Source: Lyophyllum atratum (taxonomy: Eukaryota > Basidiomycota > Agaricomycetes > Agaricales > Lyophyllaceae). Taken from it: a stretch of 64,000 nt of DNA. This document shows, in pieces, positions 57,030-64,000 of the stretch. A program made the translations under genes and the position numbers. Every line of letters begins with the position of its first letter. Within the stretch, counting starts at the first letter, position 1. The notes under the pieces are model-generated. The model worked only from the letters and a program-made list of their open reading frames with translations, made no database searches and was not told the DNA's origin. The DNA lies in contig JACGCN010000089.1 of NCBI GenBank assembly GCA_014905825.1, positions 1 to 64,000 of the forward strand, read 5' to 3'.

Positions 57030-59083
57030 ATGGAGAAGGATCCCTCCAAGCACTCCCGCGAGTCCTCTGAGTATGAGAAGACGGCTGACGTCGACCGAAC
57101 TTCACTGGACAGTCTTGGGGACCATGAACGTCATGCCATGGACAAGAGAGTATGGTGGAAGTTGGACTTCTGTATTCTGCCCGTCGTGACCATGTTCTAC
57201 TTCCTGTCCTGGTTGGTGAGTCTATTCTCCTTCCTTACAGGAGAAATATAGCCTAATACATAGCCACCAAGGATCGAACGAACTTTGGCAATGCGCGCGT
57301 GGCGGGTCTCCAAAAGGATCTACAACTAACCAATAATCAGGTTTTTGCTTCCTGATCAAGCGCAGTTGTAATTCTCTAATGGGAGTTCTCTATAGTACAG
57401 CATGGCTTTGACGGTCACATTCATGTAAGTAAGGATGAGGGGTTTGCTCTAGACTATTCTCATTCCATCGCGAAGACCATACATTGCTTCCGAAATTCCC
57501 TCAAATCTTTTGCTGAAGGTATGTCAAGTGCATTTGGTCCTTAACTCAGGCTCTGAAGGGCGCACCAGGTTGTCGGACCAAACTTGTTACTGCCAACCCT
57601 CTTGACGCTCTGGGGTGTTGTGACTACGCTTCAAGGTTCGTTCACTAGCACTGCTGTCCGTCAGTATCTTGACTTTTCCACAGGGGTTGTTAAATCATAC
57701 AGTGGCCTTCTTGCCTGTCGATTCTTCTTGGGCCTCTTAGAAGGTGGGTATCTCATTAATGTTAACTGCAACTGTTGTTCTAATGTTCATACCAGGTGGT
57801 GTGCTTCCTGGTCTTGTTCTATACCTGTCGTTTTTCTATCCTCGAGAGAAACTACAATCCAGGTATTTCTGTTGTAATAGCTTCTAGCCGCACCTAACAC
57901 AGCTTGAAACAAGGATATCTGTGTTCTTCTCCTCGTCTTCCCTTGCAGGCGCATTCAGCGGATTACTAGCGACTGCAATCATGAGCCTCAATGGGAGAGC
58001 CGGGCGTCCGGCGTGGGCATGGATCTTTATCGTCGAAGGGCTCTTCACAGTTGGATTTGGCCTAGTATCGTTCTTCATATTACCGCGCTCGCCTGCCCAT
58101 GCTGCGTTCTTGACCTCTCGCGAGAAGGAGTATGTCATCGAGACATTGCGACAGGGCGGCGCTATTGGCAAGGACGAGAAGGCGGATAGTTTTAGCTGGA
58201 CCGAAGTTGCTAAAACCTTCCGGCTGCCTCACGTCTGGCTCCTCAGCTGTGTTTACTTCTTGAACGGTAAGTCGATCGTGCTTCTCGACTGGAACCCGTC
58301 ATATTCATATCGTTTACCAGGAACTATCGTATATTCCTTGGGATAGTGAGTCACTGTTTACACTTTACGGCCGGGGCACACACTGAATCGCGCCTCCAGC
58401 TTCATACCCTCCATAGTCCAAGGACTAGGATATACTCCTACTCGTACACAGCTGATGACAGTAGGGCCCTATGGCGCCGCATTCGTCTGTACGTTACCTT
58501 TATCTCTCTCCCAATGCAGGACTAATATCTAGATAACAGTGACGAACGTCGCTTCCTTTGTGGCGGATAGGTATCGCTGCCGCGGACTGGTTACGATATT
58601 CTCCTCAATTTGCTGCGTTGTGGGATTTGCGATGTTTTTGGGTAAGTTGACGGTCTCATATTCCTGAACTGAGTCTGATCAAGTTTTGAAGGCTCTCACT
58701 CCAAAGCCGTTTTATATGGCAGTCTGTTTTTGACCGTAGGCGGGATTAACTGCTCCTCGCCAGCACTGGCCGCCTGGGTGGCCAACAACGTCTCACCACA
58801 CGTTCGACGGGCAACGGCACTTGCTCTCCTTTCTGGAGTGACTAATTCCGGTGGAATCCTATCGACCTGGCTTTTGGGATCCCTTTCCAAAGGTCCTAGG
58901 TACACATCAGGAACGATAACGTTATTGGTATTCTCGGTAGTGATGACAATCTTCGTCGCCTTGACTCTTTGGTACTTATGGAACGAGAACAAGAAGAAGC
59001 AAATCATCCGCGAGACGAGCGTTCAGGCTGATGAACCAGAGGGGTTAGGTGATCGTAGTGCATGGTATCAATACATTTTGTAA
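57030..59083 (+). CDS. MFS anion:cation symporter, Dal5/allantoate-permease type, 493 aa
   Basis: Twelve exons: 57030-57215, 57272-57340, 57396-57424, 57476-57518, 57569-57635, 57684-57743, 57796-57862, 57914-58266, 58321-58345, 58400-58488, 58540-58641 and 58692-59083; introns 48-56 nt and all phases close. A charged cytosolic N-terminus (~45 aa) is followed by the first helix (FCILPVVTMFYFLSWL) and the family mark DRTNFGNARVAGLQKDL. Then YIASEIPSNLLLK, TLLTLWGVVTTLQG, CRFFLGLLEGGVLPGLVLYLSFFYPREK (the MFS loop 2-3 to helix 5 block), and GLFTVGFGLVSFFILPRSP ahead of the central loop. The second half ends WVANNVSPHVRRATALALLSG and a cytosolic tail. About 12 helices. Relatives import nicotinate, allantoate, pantothenate or similar anions across the plasma membrane; the substrate here cannot be told. 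Confidence 0.92.
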
Positions 59084-59664
59084 TGGGTTATTGGTTTTTT
59101 CTTAAGTATAGTCGGTATTTCTTATGGGTAATTTCAACAAGTATGTCGAAAGATACAGCACTTGGGTTCATGTTCGCTACATAGAAGGGTTATCTAGAGC
59201 ACCAGGAGTATTTCGCTATTTTTCGAGTTGATTTGATGTGATTTTCCACAGAGGAGTCGTGTAGGGTATAGTACTGTCGATAAGTTTAGACTAGGGCCAT
59301 CAATGCTTCTGATAACTTAGCACTAAAGGCCCCACGCGGGCATCTTCTGAACAATCGGTGCGAAATCGCCATTCATACCCGTCGAACGCCAGTTTTAACC
59401 CACACCAGCCTCAACCAGTCAGCTCTGCGTAACCGCGAAAATTAAGGAGTAAGTAAGCCGGAACCCGGGTCAGGCTGGTTTGTACAATTTCCTGTCGCGG
59501 ACATGTTGTGAAGAATAGGACATTTCATTTCAGTCCGTCAGAAAATGCCAAGCGAGTTTACGTGAAGTGTGATCCACACCACGTGTTTGCAGAGTAAAAG
59601 CCAAGTTCATTGTCTCTTTCATCCTCCTCATCCTCGTTCACATCTCGAGTTGGCGGCGGCGACG
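59084..59664. other. Intergenic region upstream of the ABC transporter
   Basis: 581 bp holding the MFS gene's 3' end and the ABC gene's promoter and 5' UTR (a pyrimidine-rich run just before the ATG). No other gene or repeat recognised. Confidence 0.5.
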
Positions 59665-62600
59665 ATGTCTGCGTTCGTGGTAGCCCCGTATCTCCCTGTT
59701 TTTGCTATCAGAGTGGTATCTCCCGCTCTGGTATTCCTTTCTACCGTCTCTCTCTTTTTTACCCATCCTCCAGCTCCACCCTCGCCTTCACCAATTACGT
59801 CCGTCGTTGTCGCCACTCACGTTCCTCGAAGAGCTCTCATCTTAACCCTTCTGTCTCTGTCTGCTTTAACTTTCCTCCTTGATGGCCTCACTTTCGTTGT
59901 GCAAGCTGTGGTGTATAAGCGTTGGCTTCCATACACAGGTATCGAGATCAATGCGGTGCTAGGCCTTGCTGCCTTCGCTGGCTTGGCCGCTTTGGGCTCT
60001 TGGAAGGACATCCAGGGTATACAAGTATGGTCATTGAAGCGTATCAAGTCAACCATCGCAGCTGCTTTAGCATTTGATATCGCGCTTGCGACCTTGCTCG
60101 GACTTCATATCCAGTCCCTCAGGAAATGTGCGTGTCCATATGATCAAGCTCATAGGTTTCTGTTGACGTCTTTGTGCTCTAGCCGTTCCGCATGTCCCAG
60201 AGTCTCCAGCTAAGGTCCCCATCGCCACCTTACTCCATTTTGCCTTCCCTGTTATCCGCGTCCTGCTTTTAGTCCCTCTCCTAGCTGCTCTTCTGTTGCC
60301 CAGAACTGTTTACAGCACAGTTCAATCGGACGAAGATGTCGAAGCTCCTACCCCCACCGCTTCTTCTTTCCTCCTTCCTCAGGAGGTGACCTCACAATCC
60401 ACTGGCTTATCCGGTTTATCAGGCGATGCGAGCAAGTATGGCACCTTCCAGACTACCCGTTTGAATTTACAACGCTCCGCTCCCACTACTCGAGCTGCTA
60501 CCCCTGCTCCATCAACTGCTCCCGATTCCAAGGTAAGAAGTCACCTGTAGCTTTAGGAGGACGAGATCGCTGATATATTCATTACTATTAGTCTGATGCT
60601 AAGCCGGAAATCGCACTGGATCCATCTTGGACTGAGATTTGGAGGCGTATTCGGCGCCTCAGTCCATACCTTTGGCCCACTAAGGACAACTATCTTCAAC
60701 TCCTCGCAGTAAGTCGTTGTCCTCGTTGGTCAACCTAATGAGCTTGAGCTCAAGTTTCACTCTTACAGTCCCTATGCATTGTCATCTTACTGCTGGGCCG
60801 CGTTATCAACCTTGCGATGCCTCTTGCCCTAGGACAACTCATTCGAGCCTTAGAGAAACCATCAGAGCAGTCGCCTTGGCCTTATTTGTTTGCATATGTC
60901 GGATTGCGCTTCTTGCAAGGCAGTGGTGGTTTGGCAGCCATTCGGGATGTAAGTACCGCATATCGCATCGTCTGTCGACTTCTTTATTCACGAAGTCCCT
61001 AGTCGCTTTGGGCACCTGTAATGCAATATTCGGACAGAGGTGGGCGCTTAATTTGACCTCGTATCCTCACGTCATTGATGTTCGACCAGAAATGTCGCAA
61101 TTGTCATTTGATCATTTACTCAATCTGTCTTTCGCGTGGCACACACGTCGGAAGACTGGCGAAATTTTACGCGTCCTCGACCGTGGGGCTGCTATAAACC
61201 ACACTTTTGAGGTATGTGAAGTTTAATGGTCATCTCCACAAGTAATTAAACGCTGCTTGCTATACAGCTCATTTTATTCAACATTATTCCCACCTTCATC
61301 GATATCTTTGTGGCATTAGTCGCATTCTGCATTCTTTTTGAATGGACTCTGGCATTGGTTATATTCTTCGTCATGTTTGCTTATGGTGAGTCTCGACCAT
61401 TTCTGGGGAGCTTCGGTGATGCTCACTGCTTTCCCGATTGAAGTCGCTGCTAGTGTCATCCTTACGCAATGGCGCACCAAAGTTAGGCGCAGGATGAATG
61501 AACGTGATGTGGTTTGTGCACTTCGTATTATACGCAGACAAGCAAACTCAACTGCTATTGTCGCAGGTGACTCGTGGCATCCATACAGACTGCTTGCTAA
61601 ACTATGAGACCGTTAAATACTTTGGAGGGGAAGAGCATGAAGGTGCAAGATACCGGGAAGCCCTACGGGAATACCAAGCTCTGGAATACAAAGTCATCGG
61701 TGGGTATCCATCATCTCCTCATTTTCTCCTCTAACGATTTCTCAACTAGTTTCGCTCAATCTCCTGAATTTGATCCAGAACTTGATCATAGTAAGAAATG
61801 CCCCACGTTGAAGATGTTCTAACCTAACGTTTTTATAGACCCTTGGGCTTCTCATCGGATCTATGCTTGTCGCTTATCGAGTGACAAACGGCCAGTCAGA
61901 CCCAGGAAGTTTCGTTGTCTTCATCACCTACCTAGCCCAGGTGAGGATCTTGGTGTTTTTCGGCTTACAGATACTAAACCTCTGGCACAGCTTTATGGCC
62001 CATTAAATCAACTTGGCTATATCTACCGATCAGTCAATCAATCCTTAGTTGATACAGAGAAGCTTCTGGCACTATTGAACGAGCCTACGGAGGTTAATGA
62101 CAAACCCAATGCTCCAGACTTGATCGTCAACGACGGGGAGATTGAATTCGGTTCGTTTGATGACTTCAAACATAATTCTGAAGCGACTAACCTGTGCGCA
62201 GATAATGTCAATTTTTCGTATGATGGACGCACCACTGCCCTCCATGGAGTTTCCTTCAAGGTTCCTAAAGGATCGTCCGTGGCGCTGGTGGGCGAATCCG
62301 GTGCCGGGAAGTCGACCATTCTTCGCCTACTATATAGGTTCTACGATCTAGGAGAAGGAGAAGGCAGAATCCTAATTGATGGAAGCGATATCCGGTGAGT
62401 GGAAGCCTTCCCTGTATTGCACATTGTCTTATGGGATAACCTTGCAGAGATGTGACACAAAAGAGTCTACGACAGGCTATCGGCGTTGTCCCACAGGACT
62501 CGGTTCTGTTCAATTCGAGCATTGGATATAACATTGGGTACGTTGTCCATCTGACTGACACACCTACCAAAGCCTACATCACGCTTTGCACAGGTATGGC

Positions 62601-63947
62601 AAGTTTGGATCCTCTCATGACGAAATTGAGGCCGCTGCGAGATCGGCTCAGATGCACGAGCGTATCATGAGTTTCCCGGATGGTTTGCCTTTTGGCCCTA
62701 TGTTTTTAAGTCCCACTAATAAAACCTCTTTATAGGGTATGACACCAAAGTCGGAGAGCGTGGTGTACGACTCAGTGGTGGAGAGAAACAGCGAGTGGCA
62801 ATCGCAAGAACTCTATTAAAGAACCCTCCTATCTTACTGTTAGATGAGGCGACAAGGTTAGTGACTTAGCCATTCACCATTCGTATCTTGTGTCGATGTT
62901 TCGTGTTAGCGCATTGGATACCTCCACGGAGAAGGATATCCAGAAAGCATTGCAAAATCTCGTGAAGGGCAGATCATCTCTATCCATTGCTCATCGCTTG
63001 TCGGTATGTAACGCCTTGAGTATATTCTCAATTCATGACTTATTTCTATGTCGCTTAGACGATCGCCACCGCTGATATGTGCGTTTTATATTGTTTACGA
63101 GCTAGATAATAGCTAATCTCCTCCTGATAGTATCCTGGTTCTCAAAGATGGACAAATCGTCGAACAAGGCAGCCACAAGGAACTACTTGCACTTGACGGT
63201 ATCTTTGCCTCTATGTGGGCAGATCAAGTCTCTGCATCCGATGACCATATATCCCTGGACGAAAGGAGTACCAAGAAAGAGGTGTCTGGTTACGCCATCG
63301 AAGAGTCTGGTCCTCCTCCAGTTGAACGCGAGCACGAGTCTATCGCTGATACCCCGGAGTCATCCGCAGCTTTACAGTCAGCGGATGCTGTCGACGCCAT
63401 CACTGAACCGACCGACATCGTTCCAGCCTCGGAGGATCTTCTCGATCCTGCCCCCGAACCCAAGGCACCATCGCACGAGCAGGAATCAACGATAAGCAGT
63501 TCACCCATACATGCCCCAACTCCAATTACCCCCATCGCATCGCCACTAGTATTCCCCTCATCTAGCGAACCTGAACCTGAGCCACAACCTGAGCGTGTAG
63601 CGTCCCCCCAAGGACCCGCGGTCACGTTCCCTGCAAATCTGAACTCACCTTCGTCTCGCACAGGCACTCCTGATCCCGACAGCGAGCCAAAAAGGAAGCG
63701 CATCTCGTCCCAGAATTTCCAGCGCCTGGCCCGGAGGATATCTCTCACTACTCGTCGACCAAGTTCCACCTCAATAATACCCGGGTTGAAGCGAGAGTCC
63801 CCCAGGGTTTCGACGGATGATGGCAGCGCGAGAGCTGAGGGAAGCCTCAAGAACGAAAGCCCTGCTGGAAGTGTCAAAGGTGATGGTGACAAGAGCAAAT
63901 TGAAGAAAAAGGATAAAAAGGAGAAAAACAAGAAGGCGTCCATCTGA
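59665..63947 (+). CDS. HMT1/ABCB6-like half ABC transporter, 1104 aa
   Basis: Nineteen exons: 59665-60127, 60183-60532, 60592-60708, 60769-60948, 61003-61039, 61090-61211, 61268-61385, 61444-61511, 61567-61699, 61750-61790, 61839-61940, 61991-62150, 62202-62394, 62448-62537, 62594-62682, 62736-62856, 62910-63003, 63059-63078 and 63131-63947. An extra N-terminal membrane domain (~1-230, several helices) precedes the six-helix domain (from ~310; [21 protein letters not shown]). Between them come [18 protein letters not shown] and [21 protein letters not shown], typical of the ATM/HMT group. The ATPase has Walker [10 protein letters not shown] (661-669), Q-loop VVPQDSVLF, signature LSGGEKQR (767-774), Walker [13 protein letters not shown] and H-loop IAHRLS. 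Relatives move phytochelatin-metal or glutathione conjugates, or porphyrins, into the vacuole or across organelle membranes. A tail of ~240 residues (Pro/Ser/Glu-rich, ending [11 protein letters not shown]) is disordered and unusual. Confidence 0.9.
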
Positions 63948-64000
63948 CGAGGCTGAGGTTCCATCGAATTCCATCATTAACGACTTTTACGACCACACAT

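Noticed and set aside
63290..63964. 224-codon minus-strand ORF at the end of the ABC gene
   Set aside because: Antisense to the low-complexity tail of the transporter, whose last exon joins in frame with all upstream exons.
1..64000. tRNA, rRNA, CRISPR arrays or bacterial-style operons
   Set aside because: None was recognised by eye. The window is eukaryotic with spliced genes. A tRNA scan was not possible here, so a single missed tRNA gene cannot be excluded.

Overview
The window is nuclear DNA of a filamentous fungus, most likely a basidiomycete (Agaricomycete). Its host genes have many GT-AG introns of about 48-59 nt. It carries copia and chromodomain gypsy retrotransposons and a cysteine-cluster gene of the type associated with KDZ transposons. 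All exon coordinates here were worked out by eye from frame, splice signals and protein plausibility; no search was run.

Layout. 1-585 (-): 5' part of an AIM41/YqeY-like mitochondrial gene that runs off the left edge. 617-5759: a complete, young copia element (-) inserted in the divergent promoter shared with the next gene. 6096-7641 (+): queuosine-salvage family gene (QNG1/DUF2419). 8185-11067 (+): NAD+ kinase with long disordered tails. 11068-12263: non-coding, with a 305-bp inverted-repeat element. 12264-35248: gypsy element A (-), with a second, different gypsy element C (23905-33789, -) nested in its gag. 35254-39417: a small host island with a broken cysteine-cluster gene (+) and a CxC5/CxC6-like KDZ-associated gene (-). 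39423-52517: gypsy element B (+), a near-identical inverted copy of A. 52562-54827 (+): unrecognised host gene whose first part looks broken. 55693-55995 (+): small unknown ORF. 57030-59083 (+): Dal5-like MFS transporter. 59665-63947 (+): HMT1/ABCB6-like half ABC transporter.

Retrotransposons make up about two thirds of the window. A and B are the same element: 13,095 bp, 464-bp LTRs, gag-pol in one ORF, a displaced chromodomain frame, and a large third ORF (1097 codons) with no recognisable function. They have different target duplications (cttgt and taggg), so they are separate insertions. Together they form a 13-kb inverted repeat around a 4.2-kb host island. The length of A minus C matches B to the base. 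C (9,885 bp, 867-bp LTRs) has its own downstream accessory gene, which appears to contain introns.

The best candidates for something undescribed are: the 1097-residue accessory ORF of A/B with its duplicated 53-bp hairpin leader; the intron-bearing accessory gene of C, whose first intron looks like a tandem duplication; the integrase frame break shared by A and B; and the placement of three independent LTR-element insertions only 32-44 nt upstream of probable start codons.
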